A DNA stretch of 64,000 nucleotides from Agriotes lineatus (lineage: Eukaryota > Arthropoda > Insecta > Coleoptera > Elateridae), in contig CALNHX010002663.1 of assembly GCA_940337035.1 (NCBI GenBank), positions 62,001 through 126,000 on the forward strand, in the 5' to 3' direction. Each line of letters starts with the position of its first letter. Position 1 is the first letter of the stretch. Made by a program: the position numbers and the translations under genes. Shown piece by piece: positions 54,781-64,000 of the stretch. The notes below the pieces were generated by a model, which saw only the letters and a list, made by a program, of their open reading frames with translations, did not search any database and had not been told where the DNA came from.

Positions 54781-57411
54781 TGTTGTATTCTATTATCTTT
54801 TCGTGAATTCTTATTAGTATTTGACTTATAATTGATAAAAAAAATTAACAATGAAATTGTGTAGAAAATGGTAGTGACCTCTGTATGGTATAATAAATAA
54901 TATCAAAAAGTAAATGATTTAACACTCGTGTGTTTTGGAAATCGGTGTGTTGTAGCTAAATAAAATAAAATCTAATAGTAATAACTATACTACGTTTGAC
55001 GAACAGATTGAATTACTGGGACGCCTTTGATTAGGCCAAATCAATTTTACACGTTACAAATAAAAAATCGGGAGAAGTCAAAAATGTATTGTTTAGTTTC
55101 AAATAAAATTGAGCTCACCAATAGCAATATTCTATTAAAACTTAATGCCCATTTATGGGAGAGGTTTCTACTGAATCTATTCGTTAAACGTAGCATAGTA
55201 ACTAGGAAACAGTGGCAATTACATCCATTATCCAGCTGGCGAATTTTTGCAAATTCCTTGATCTTAACATTGCCAAGTCATGCCAACGGCTAATGATGAT
55301 GTGATGCTAGTGTAATTTCGCTTCAAATGATTTAATAATGTGTTACGTCGAACTCTAAACGCAAACATAATGAGTTTTAGTAAACGGAAATGAATATTTA
55401 TGACGGTCACATGTAGGCGGAACATTGACTACCGGTACTTTTCAAGTGTTCTAGATCGTGTTCCGAAACGCCGAATAATTAATTGCTGATGTTTAGGACC
55501 AAATTATAAAAATCACAACCATTAACAGAAGTTAACCATTTCTAGCTTTTATAGAAGTCGGAAGTAGTAAATTACATACATTGAGGTTTCCAGTAATATT
55601 GTTTAATTCTGTAAATTTGTAGAATATTTGTTAAAATTATAATAACTGAAACGATTACTCGACAATGTGAATTAACACTGGGAAATAACATAACGCTATG
55701 GTCCGCGAACACGAGTCTATTAGTTAAATGAAAGTACTGTTTTTCTCAGAGCTCAGGTTTTTACCCTTGACGAAAATATGCATATTTTGGACCTAACATA
55801 TACAGGGTGGAAGTAAGTATTGTAGTCGTGAAAAAATAACCTTCCGAGATTTCTTCAGATCTTCACATTTCAGAGTCCCTAGATGACGAATCTGTCTGTC
55901 TGTCTGTTTGTTCGTCTGTCTGTTCGTCTGTTTGTTCGTCTGTCTGTCCCTCTGTCTATCTCTCCATTTGTCTGCTCCTCAATTGGCTGTGTAGCTTAAA
56001 CACTATTTGTTGGAGCAAAACAAGATTTTGCATGCAGATTAGATGTCTGCTTGGCTCGATACCGTATATATTTTCGATCAAATATATATAGTATAGGGCA
56101 ACTGGGCAACAAAATAAATTTTTACCTATTTTGCTTTAATTTGAGAACTATGCGTTATATAAAAGTAATATTTTGTTGAGGTTTTCACCCATGATGAAAA
56201 TATGCGTATTTTGGATCCAACAGGTTTGAACACCTTAAAAATTTAATTTTTTTTTCTTTGATATTTTTATAATTGTTAGTTTCAAAACTGTCACTTGCGA
56301 GGGAAGTTCTGAGTAAAGTCCTTTGCAAATGATTGATTTTTTTAGTAAAGTTTTTATGGTTTATTTTAATAATAGATATTTATGCATTAAGGGAGATATG
56401 AATATGTTTTTTCTCTGTAAGTCAACCGAAGATAAAGAACATGAATATCTCTTGCGGTGCATACAATATTTTATCTACTAGCATATTCGTAAAAATAGTA
56501 TGAAATTTCAAAATGTCATAATGACATTAAAATTAGAATATGTAAGTAACATCAAGGATTGCCTTATTGTATGGTTGATTGTAGTTGCATTGTTACCATG
56601 AGTTTGAGGGAGAAATAATTTGACAGGTCCCTTGGGAGTTATGAGTAGCCCTTCATATTTTGTTTCTATGACGAAAATGTACAATATCATGTTGCTAGTA
56701 GATAAAACAATTTTTTGCAATTTTTGTTAGTTTTTATTATTTTTATTCGTATTATTGTACGCATTGATTATTGTATGTCAGTTTTCGTTGTAATATTATT
56801 GCATATTGGAACTTCAGTATCTGATAAAAGTAATTTTATAAGTGATTCGGTGCCTGTATAGGAAATATCTAGAACGGGTTTAATCGTATCTAAGAATAAT
56901 TAAGTCGAAATTCTAAATATTTAAAAAAAAGAAGTTGTGTTCTCAGTCATACGTGGAAATTATGTTCGATAAAAATGTTTTCCAAGGCACCTGTATTCAA
57001 ACTTTACAAATACAAGATTAATTTTCTTTTTTATTCCAAATTATTGATGCTTGAGGTTAACTATAAAATGAAACGTTTGGCATGCCTTTGTATACTCTGT
57101 ACATATAATATTCTTACTGATTAGGCCTTTAGTGAAAGAAAAATTTTAGGGCAGGCATTTATGTCTGTTTCATAGATCCAACGTAACAACCAGTTTAATA
57201 GCAATGCAAGTGGGACCGTTTTGATTGATTTGCATACTGAAAGAGTTATAATCAATATAAAGAAAACTACGATGCATTCATAGAACTGAACTTTTCGTTA
57301 ATTACTAAGTATTCAATGACAACTGGCATAATTGTAAAGAGGAATGAATGCAACACTTTAAACAGGAGTGCTCTACATATAGAGTGTCAATAACAACCCG
57401 CCTTGAATCAT
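54781..57411. other. Non-coding; repeat-like with (TCTG/TTCG)n block
   Basis: AT-rich. About 55810-56050 begins TACAGGGTGG and includes phrases seen in the 15.4/59.7-kb repeat (AGATCTTCACATTTCAGAGTC). Around 56460-56730 a weak inverted similarity flanks TTTTATCTACTAGCA/TTGCTAGTAGATAAAA. No gene is supported. Confidence 0.4.
55889..55975. repeat. Degenerate (TCTG)n/(TTCG) tetranucleotide repeat
   Basis: Successive CTGTCTGTCTGTTTGTTCGT units with substitutions over about 85 bp. Confidence 0.75.
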
Positions 57412-58278
57412 AAAGCCCGATTTATAAATTGACGCCCGCCCGTTTGACGCTACCGCTAACGCGGCCGCAGACGTAACGCCGACGTTGTCTATGGCCAGCT
57501 ATTTTATAAATTGCCGTATAGTTTAACGTACGCAGGCGCATTCAAAAGTAAACGCTTGATTTATAAAAGTGACAAGCGACACACGCGCCACCAGCATCGG
57601 CAGCCCTAACCCAACATTTTGATTTATTATATGAGAATGGACAATCAAGAGGCAAACTACCTATTAGCTGCAGCAAGTGTGCTTATACTAGGTGCAGCCC
57701 ATTTCGTTGGTACAACTACAAGAAGGGCGAGACAATGTTAAACTCGACAAATATACACAACACGCTATAAGGACGGTTTTTATCAAGCTACATTCCTTCC
57801 AATGAAAGAAAAGGGCCATGATCAATTTTTTAAATACACAAGGATGAGTGTAAACGTGTTTAATAATTTGTATAAACAACTGGATCCGAAGCTTATAAAG
57901 AGACGAATATCTAATCGAATCTGCCCTTTATAAATAATACTAAAAAACTCCGGCAACAAACACATCCAAATCCAACAACACGCTTTTAATAATGAGAACG
58001 TCTCTGCTCTGATCCTTGCACAGCAGGTCAAATAATCCCGCGCAAAATTTCTCGCCTTGTGATTGGTCGAGTAAATCCGTCGACGCAAGACGTTGACGCC
58101 AACGTTGAATCTTGGCCAACTTTGCCGCAGACGGTAGCGGTGCAGCGTTAGCGTTTGCGTACGACGTCATTTTATAAACGGTTACATTTGAACCAAATAG
58201 TTTAACGTCGGCGTTACGTTTGCGGCCGCGTCAGCGGTAACGTCAAACGGGCGGGCGTCAATTTATGAATCGAGCTTT
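57412..58278 (+). mobile_element. PIF/Harbinger-type non-autonomous element
   Basis: Terminal repeats of about 80 bp: AAAGCCCGATTTATAAATTG, ACGCCCGCCCGTTTGACG, CTAACGCGGCCGC, GTAACGCCGACGTT are mirrored at 58195-58278. Flanks suggest a 3-bp TWA-type duplication (TAA left, TTA right, imperfect). The ends are much more GC-rich than the surrounding DNA. The interior keeps the start of a Harbinger transposase (57633-57930). Confidence 0.75.
57633..57930 (+). pseudogene. Harbinger transposase N-terminal fragment
   Basis: After MDNQEANYLLAAASVLILGA and a stop, the frame resumes with RQIYTTRYKDGFYQATF and KEKGHDQFFKYTRMSVNVFN, NLYKQLDPKLIKR. The block FFKYxRMSxxxFxxLxxxLxPxIxK is the conserved N-terminal region of HARBI1-like transposases. 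The DDE core is deleted. A minus-strand frame over 58170-57940 also exists but I regard it as a shadow of subterminal repeats. Confidence 0.65.
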
Positions 58279-59703
58279 AGTCAACTAGAATAATACCGCA
58301 TTCAACTTTTTGTGCGGACGACCTCTATTTCATTAGCTGTAACTTGGTGACCACCTATGTCTAGCAAAAAAAGAATGGAAATTTTTCGGTTAAAACGTTG
58401 GAATCCCTCCGCATTCTCAGTTCTGTGTACCGCTGAATCACCTGATTATGCGTGCTGAAACATTTATCGACGGCGAAGTGACACATATTTGTTGAAATAA
58501 GCATATGCCTACACCGCGGACTGCAGTACTTTCTATCAGTATTGCGTCCGCTCGGTAGCGACTATTATAAGTTCTGGTATTTTTTTAATTTACATTACGG
58601 TACTTTTATTGTGTGCGGTTGGAACTCTTCTCAACGGATAAATAGGTGAAAAGAGCCATTCTATCTACGTCGCAAAATCAACTGTAAGGGTACATTTGTG
58701 GAGCCCTTGCTTTACTTTACATTTTAATTGCCATTTATTTGCTAGCTAATTTAGTCGTCAATGCACAAGACCCGTTTCTTATCTATGTTGTGGCTATGGA
58801 AATACTAACACAGCTTTGCTCTGAGCTTGCCCCGTTTACACAAATTGGGGCTACGGCTGCATATTACAAGGGCAGTAGCTGTGTGTGTTTACAATTAGAG
58901 GCCTACAAGCACAAACAATGGAATATTGTACACGTGAGAGGTACGAATTTACGTACCAGTGAAGTTAGAGCTGTTACAAGCAGAATTATGCAACACATAG
59001 ACTCAATGAAGGGGTCCACGAAAGTTATAAAGCAGACACATACTTGGAGGAGGTGTTTTTAAAGATATTAAAGCCTTCATCTACTGGCAGACTTGTAGAC
59101 TTTTTGATTTCGTGCAAAATTGCGCGTTTAGGTATATGTGTACATCTTCATGAATCAAATATCCCCCTCGTAGAAAACATTCACACACAAGCAGAAGGGC
59201 TGTGGGATCATCTTTCCGACAGTACATCTGGGTTTTGTGTGGGGCGAAGTCCTATACATGCTAAATCGTTTCGACATGGTACGGTTTCGGACAGATGTGA
59301 TTTTCGGTACATGCGTGCTTCGAAGTGAGCTGAAGACAATAGTATAATTCGTTTTGTGTTTAAAAATAAGATTTTTTGTAATTAATTTATGCATATTTTC
59401 AAATTAGCGTTAGACATTTATTCTATTTATTTCAAGCGTCTTCAGGCAATAATTGTTAAACTGGCGTAAATAGAAGCGACGCCAAACTTTGGAAGACTTT
59501 GCTAATTTATTTTGATGGGAAAACTTAGCCCGTCCGTGTCCATTTTTAGAGGTTAACTTGTTTGTTTTGTGCAGTATGTTGTAATTTTGTTTTGTGAATC
59601 AGTTACTTACGTGCAAAGAAATACTTGTCAATGTAACTACTAGGTGTTAGGGCGTTGTCGCCAGCTGAAAACGAAAAGAAGATATAAAAATTTGGTGTGA
59701 TAC
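58279..59703. other. Non-coding; unrecognised frames at 58739-59328
   Basis: Two overlapping plus-strand frames (107 aa at 58739-59062 and 94 aa at 59044-59328) have fairly balanced composition but no domain I recognise. They could be a broken TE protein. Nothing else is supported. Confidence 0.35.
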
Positions 59704-60350
59704 ACTCACACAACTTCCTTTTACAGTGATCTTATAATTAGCCAAAAATTGATTTTTAATTTCTAAGCATTTGTAAATTTTTTTCAAAAATTGCAAATTC
59801 TACTAAAACGGTACAAAATAGAGAGTTAATTGAAGAGACAAATTTTTTCTAGAATCTTAAGCTGAATTCAAAAATGTAGTAATATACTGGATGTTGTATT
59901 TAAAATAGGAGTTAATAAAAAAATAGAAAAAAAAAACAACAGAAACCCATTTTAGAAGTATTCAGCTGGAAAATCACCTATGTCACAAAAATACAGATTA
60001 AAAATTTTATAAAAATATAAAGTTTGAAAAAAATCGTTAGAGCCGTTTTTGAAAAAATCGAAAAAACTGAAAAATTACAAAAGTAAACACCTACTTCCGG
60101 TTATGCGATTTTCTTCAAAAGCTTGTTGTCTCATGTACATAGTACAAAAAAATTTATATATGAAGTTTCAACGCTATACCTCTTTTCGTTTTTGAGATAT
60201 TCTGTTCACAGACACACAAACAGACAGACCAATGAAAAAAATATGTTTTTTGGGTTCAGAGGACTCTAAAACGTGAAAATCTGTTGAAAACTCAATTTCG
60301 AATTTTTGGGGTGAATCCAATACTTCCTTTATTGTAAAAGAAAGTAAAAA
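59704..60350 (-). repeat. Dispersed repeat, copy 2 (partner at 15390-15936)
   Basis: Reverse-complement counterpart of 15390-15936, colinear from AAGATCACTGTAAAAGGAAG to GTATTGGATTCACCCC, with about 100 bp extra (about 59960-60090) relative to copy 1. Confidence 0.7.
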
Positions 60351-60659
60351 GCCACAAAGAAAATTAGCATAACTTAAATGCAATTAATGCAATACCGAAT
60401 TTTAGAAGAGCAGAATCTTTCAGAAGAATTCGGTGAGCAATTGGAGCATGTAATGTGCAACTAATGTAAACACGCATCACACCTTATTGTTGGCGATTAC
60501 TTTTTTTATTCAAACATTTTACTTGACCCCATAACTCAGTCGCATTTCATATGGTAATGCGCTACATTTCTACATGAAAAATCGTTTAGTAATGTGGTAT
60601 TTTACACCATAGCAACCATTACAGCGTAGCAACGATGATTCGTTTTACGTTTGGCAATA
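60351..60659. other. Non-coding, nothing assigned
   Basis: AT-rich; CATTTCTACATGAAAAATCG (about 60566) resembles CATTTCTACATGAAATGCG (about 60944), suggesting a related repeat flank on both sides of the MITE. Confidence 0.35.
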
Positions 60660-60815
60660 CCGAAATGTATTGTTGCTGACACTGTAAGTCTATGTCACCT
60701 TCGAGGTTAGCAGGTTAGGTTTTGCGTCAGTTTGTATTAAATCTAACGCAAAACCTAACTTGCTAACCTCGAATTTCACATAGACTTACTGCGTCACCAA
60801 CAATACACTTCAGTA
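60660..60815. mobile_element. Palindromic MITE sharing its core with 6530-6782
   Basis: GTATTGTTGCTGACACTGTA, TTCGAGGTTAGCAGGTTAGG and TTTTGCGT are mirrored to AACCTAACTTGCTAACCTCG and CACCAACAATAC. The arm core is the same as in the MITE at 6530-6782 (GTTGGTGACACTGTACGTC, TTCGAGGTTAGCAGGTTAGG) but the outer ends differ. Confidence 0.75.
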
Positions 60816-60959
60816 CTACCACATGCATATAACATCAACTGGAACTGTTTATTGTGATTTAGTACATAAAAACGAGTTCTGCTCAGCTTGGTTTTGTATT
60901 GACTTTTACGTAATGTCACTTTTATATAAAAATCTAATATTTCACATTTCTACATGAAA

Positions 60960-61075
60960 TGCGATAAAATAGTATACGAAACTCGTTAGAAAAGTGGTTT
61001 TACTGAACTCGTATGGTTATTTAAGTACTCGCTGATGTTTGTACTCGAACCAAATATACTATTATCTACGACAGT
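60960..61075. repeat. Weak inverted repeat
   Basis: GATAAAATAGTATACGAAACTCG is imperfectly mirrored by CTCGAACCAAATATACTATTATC. Probably an old MITE; no TSD. Confidence 0.45.
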
Positions 61076-61562
61076 GTGTAAAATTGACTTTTAGCTGGCA
61101 GTTTTAAGTTTGTAAAACGACTGTTGATGATTTTATTAGTGACGTCGTCAGTAGGAAATAACGGCAGTTTATGGCCTGCGAAGCATAATAAGTAATAATT
61201 AGTAGGTTACTCCTGAGCCTTAGTTACTGTATCACCTACAAATCAAGCTGGTCCTGCGCATAAAGCAAATTGTTTATTACACAGTGAATCGAAGTCGTTG
61301 AGCAACGCTATAATTATATATCGCGAGCTGGCGGAATACCGTTCAAAAGGATCTTATTTCTATGGAAAATAATTGCCAAGGTTAGAAGGGGTCATGCAAT
61401 CATAGTAAAGTGAAAATCATCAGCTTGATCTAATTAGCGCCTGCAGTTACACACTGCATAAGAACATTCTCTGGAGTGGAACTGATGGTTTCGGGAAAAA
61501 CCAAGATTAACTTGCTTTACTTTATGACGTACAACAAACGTATTGCAAACAAATAGTAATTT

Positions 61563-61679
61563 ATTATACAAGACGATAAAGTTAAATTTTATTCACGAGT
61601 GAATCGTTTAACTTCGAGACGAAGTCGAGACGTTAATGATTCAAGAGTGGATAGTAATAACTTTATCGTCGTGTATAAT
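61563..61679. repeat. Palindromic MITE-like element
   Basis: ATTATACAAGACGATAAAGTT, TTCACGAGTGAATCGTTTAA is imperfectly mirrored to ATTCAAGAGTGG...AACTTTATCGTCGTGTATAAT, giving arms of about 50 bp around CTTCGAGACGAAGTCGAG. Confidence 0.65.
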
Positions 61680-62426
61680 ACAATTTTTTTCTATAGCAAG
61701 AACTTTAACAATTTCAAAAGAAAATAAGGAAAGTCAATCACATTTTAAAATCTTAGTAGCTAGATTGGGTTGCTAGGATAATACGAAGCTGTAATATTTA
61801 ATTTAATAAAAGTTAGAAAATTAAATTACTGTATATACCCTTGACGTTAAAGTGCTACCTTATCTACCCTTGCTGTTAAAGTAACACTTGACCTTTTGTT
61901 TTGAGTCGATTAAAGCATACTTTAACATTTGCTATAGAAAAAAAAAAAAATCTTTTGTGGTTGAGTTTTCTGCAAACCCTGGTAATATGTTGTTGAGCTT
62001 GGACCAGAGTAATAGAATGAATAGTAAATGTCTACCTACGGAATTTTAAAAATATGTATTTTATTAATTTATTAATTTATTAATTAAAACGTTTGCTGAG
62101 GATTTTTTGCATCGATTGAACGCATTTGTTGGATTTCGTTATCCTTGTTAAAAATTGCCCTTGGCCAAAATCGTGTCACTTTTATTGTAATATTTTCGAT
62201 TGAAAGTGGGCTTTCAGACATTTTAAAATAGTAGAATTTGCCCAAGAATTTTTTCGTCGAAAAAGTTCAATGCAGTTTTAAATCAGTTTTAGTTCAGTTT
62301 AAAAAATTGACTACATATATGATCGAAAAATGTGTGACTTTTAGTCAAATACTTACAATAAACTCCGTCACTACATATCTAGTAAGTCGAAATTTATCCT
62401 ATCATTAAATAATATTGGATATACAG
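61680..62426. other. Non-coding; small repeats
   Basis: TTTCTATAGCAA (61690s) is mirrored by TTGCTATAGAAA (61930s). ACCCTTGACGTTAAAGTG and ACCCTTGCTGTTAAAGTA are a near tandem pair at 61847-61890. (ATTTATTA)n lies at 62057-62083. No gene is seen. Confidence 0.45.
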
Positions 62427-62830
62427 TGTCCGTCATAAATTTGGACACATCGATTTCTTTTATTATCCATTTAAAAGATATATAACTTTCCCTAAATTTT
62501 CTCGAACTCAAAATGCACTCGTATATGGGGGAGGTTCGAAAATATGAAAATCGCTCAAGAATAAAGTACTCTTATTTTTCAAAATAAACATAAATGTTAT
62601 TTGTAAAAGTTGTTTAGAATTGAAAGGAGTCAGAAGGAACAACCAGTGATAATAATTTTTCGTGTGGCTGCGACCTCATATTTGACACCTTTTTTAAATT
62701 CTAAGCAATTGTTGCAAATAAAATGTTTGAGTGCTTTGAAACAAATGGGTATTTTATTTTTGAGCCATTTTCATATTTTTGGATCTCCACCGTATACGAA
62801 AGCAGATATTTAAGTTTCGGTAAGTACATT
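62427..62830. repeat. Degenerate inverted-repeat element
   Basis: Begins CAGTGTCCGTCATAAATTTG, a Tc1/mariner-like terminus after TA. Internally GTATATGGGGGAGGTTCGAA, AATATGAAAATCGCTCAAGA (62520-62560) is mirrored by TTGAGCCATTTTCATATTTT, TGGATCTCCACCGTATAC (62758-62797). The right terminus is not preserved. Confidence 0.55.
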
Positions 62831-63329
62831 GTTTGAGAAGACGCAGGGACTTTTATTAAGAATAAAATTTTTGATTACTAGGAATGTGCCCAAATGTATG
62901 AAGTATACAACCATAACTTGACTGTTTTCATTTTTACTTTAAGCATACTTGCCATGTGCAGAGCAAATAAATGTTAACGTGTACAAATTCGCTCATCTAT
63001 TAATTTAAAACCCAATTCCAGAAAAAGCCAGTGAAAGGAATACCGAGATACTCGGTCCTATTTCGATAATGCAATCTTCAAGTTAATTAAGATATTATGA
63101 AAATAATTCGTCAATAGGAGTAACTAACATGTACTTCTTTTAAAGTCAATATCTCCATCCTGAAGAGAGATTTTTAATAAAATTTTTATTGTTTGAACTC
63201 CCTTTATCACCCTATAGAACCCAAGGTAAGAGGTTTATAGAGAAATTTTATTTAACTGTTTTTATTATTATGCGAAAATCTACCACTCTTCCAATGTACG
63301 GTACCAACTGAACAGAAAATCTAATAATA
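62831..63329. other. Non-coding, nothing recognised
   Basis: AT-rich spacer between foldback elements. Confidence 0.4.
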
Positions 63330-63532
63330 CCATGTGTTCAAAAAGAAATTACATAAGGGTTGGCCATGGAAAATAAAACTAATGTTAACAGCAAGCTTTA
63401 GAGACAGCAATCTTTAGAATTTTCAATCACGACATCAGCGTATAATATAAAATTACATACAACAAGCTTGCTGTTGACATTAGTTTTATTTTCCATGTTC
63501 AACTCTTATGTAATTTCTTTTTGAACACACCG
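63330..63532. mobile_element. TA-flanked MITE
   Basis: CCATGTGTTCAAAAAGAAAT, TACATAAGGGTTGGCCATGG, AAAATAAAACTAATGTTAAC, AGCAAGCTT is mirrored to end CTTTTTGAACACACCG. TA flanks both ends (63328-63329 and 63533-63534). The arms are about 70 bp. Confidence 0.85.
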
Positions 63533-63593
63533 TACTAAACCGTAAAAAACAAAAAATAATTCTAAAATGTTGGATTGGTCTTCACGAGCAAGA

Positions 63594-63778
63594 GAAGTTG
63601 TTCAGAATGTAAAATTATGGTTCCGTGAAAAATTTGAGAAATATCAGCTTACTTTTATGAAACCGTGATACAACAAAACTACTTTAGGTAGGTAGCTAAT
63701 ACACAAAGTTTCATAAAAGTAAGCTCATGTTACTTACATTTTGCATAGGACTATAATTTTATATTCGAACTTTCATTG
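63594..63778. repeat. Foldback element related to the arms of 6219-7092
   Basis: AAGTTGTTCAGAATGTAAAA, TTATGG ... AGCTTACTTTTATGAAAC is mirrored by GTTTCATAAAAGTAAGCT ... CATAGGACTATAATTTTATA. The outer arm text matches the 6219-7092 element (AAGTTGTTCAGAATG, AAAATTATGG), so the two are related or chimeric. Confidence 0.6.
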
Positions 63779-63811
63779 ATGATATTTTGAGGTGTTTAAA
63801 ATATACTATAT

Positions 63812-63992
63812 AGTATGATCAAAAATTAATCTCATCTAGTATGGCCGTGGAATTGTTCCTAGTTTATAAATGCAACTATAACTCACTTAAAATCAAATGT
63901 CAAGTTTTACATTTAAGTGTAAACATAGTTGAATTCATAAATTAGAAAAAATCCATAGCCATACTAGATGAGATTAATTTTTGATCATACTT
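63812..63992. mobile_element. Palindromic MITE at the window end
   Basis: AGTATGATCAAAAATTAATC, TCATCTAGTATGGC is mirrored perfectly at 63957-63991 (GCCATACTAGATGAGATTAA, TTTTTGATCATACT). The inner arm (CTAGTTTATAAATGCAACTA/TAGTTGAATTCATAAATTAG) is imperfect. The flanking duplication is unclear. Confidence 0.75.
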
Positions 63993-64000
63993 TAGAAAAA

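Noticed and set aside
56460..56735. Possible MITE around TTTTATCTACTAGCA and its mirror
   Set aside because: Only about 25 bp of imperfect inverted similarity; no TSD or further arm pairing.
57940..58170. Minus-strand 76-aa frame inside the Harbinger element
   Set aside because: Lies over subterminal repeats; no MADF/Myb or DDE signature that I could recognise.
58739..59328. Two overlapping unrecognised frames (107 and 94 aa)
   Set aside because: Balanced composition but no domain; possibly a TE relic, not enough to call a gene.

Overview
The window reads as nuclear DNA of an arthropod, most probably an insect. It is AT-rich and almost devoid of coding sequence. One exon resembles the N-terminus of the ZNF395/Glut4EF transcription-factor family. 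The rest is dominated by transposable elements (TEs) of types common in insects: jockey-type and RTE-like LINEs, hAT, MULE, PIF/Harbinger, Tc1/mariner-like elements and MITEs, a Crypton-like recombinase and a Penelope-like element. The order cannot be fixed from sequence alone. There are no bacterial features: no operons, no ribosome-binding-site-spaced genes and no CRISPR array.

Layout. 1-37.5 kb is mostly non-coding and is inferred to be the first intron (or part of it) of the Glut4EF-like gene, which runs on the minus strand from its first coding exon at 37917-37528. It carries a decayed DDE transposase (631-1665), a nested stack of palindromic MITEs (6217-7094), a TA-flanked MITE holding a tRNA-Gly-like gene with a GTC anticodon (9746-10349), three non-autonomous hAT elements with 8-bp target-site duplications (TSDs; 16019-16892, 21131-21986, 24258-25015), a Penelope-like GIY-YIG remnant (17.6-18.0 kb), a minisatellite split by a long-TIR MITE (19.8-20.7 kb) and a Crypton-like recombinase remnant (26.4-27.0 kb). 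Between these lie GC-richer, TE-free islands (about 7.6-8.0, 11.7-12.7, 22.4-22.9, 28.4-28.9, 33.4-34.0 and 36.3-36.6 kb) that are candidate cis-regulatory elements. The CpG-rich stretch 37.9-38.6 kb is the probable promoter and 5' UTR.

38.6-64 kb, upstream of that gene, is a TE graveyard: a 1.07-kb foldback element (39.1-40.2 kb), a MULE with a perfect 9-bp TSD and roughly 620-bp inverted repeats (40706-43040), an RTE-like LINE broken by a hAT element that itself contains SINE-like sequence (44.3-47.0 kb), a full-length jockey-type LINE bounded by a 10-bp TSD (47730-52569), the complementary EN half of the RTE-like LINE (53.45-54.78 kb), a PIF/Harbinger derivative (57.4-58.3 kb), and a run of palindromic MITEs to the window end.

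The only apparently functional host gene part is the Glut4EF-like exon. The jockey element is the youngest-looking TE, but it has an in-frame TGA and a lost catalytic Asp, so this copy should not be autonomous. No cooperative multi-gene system is visible. The unusual content is structural: nested and foldback DNA, a tRNA carried in a MITE, and inverted duplication of transposase coding sequence inside MULE terminal repeats.
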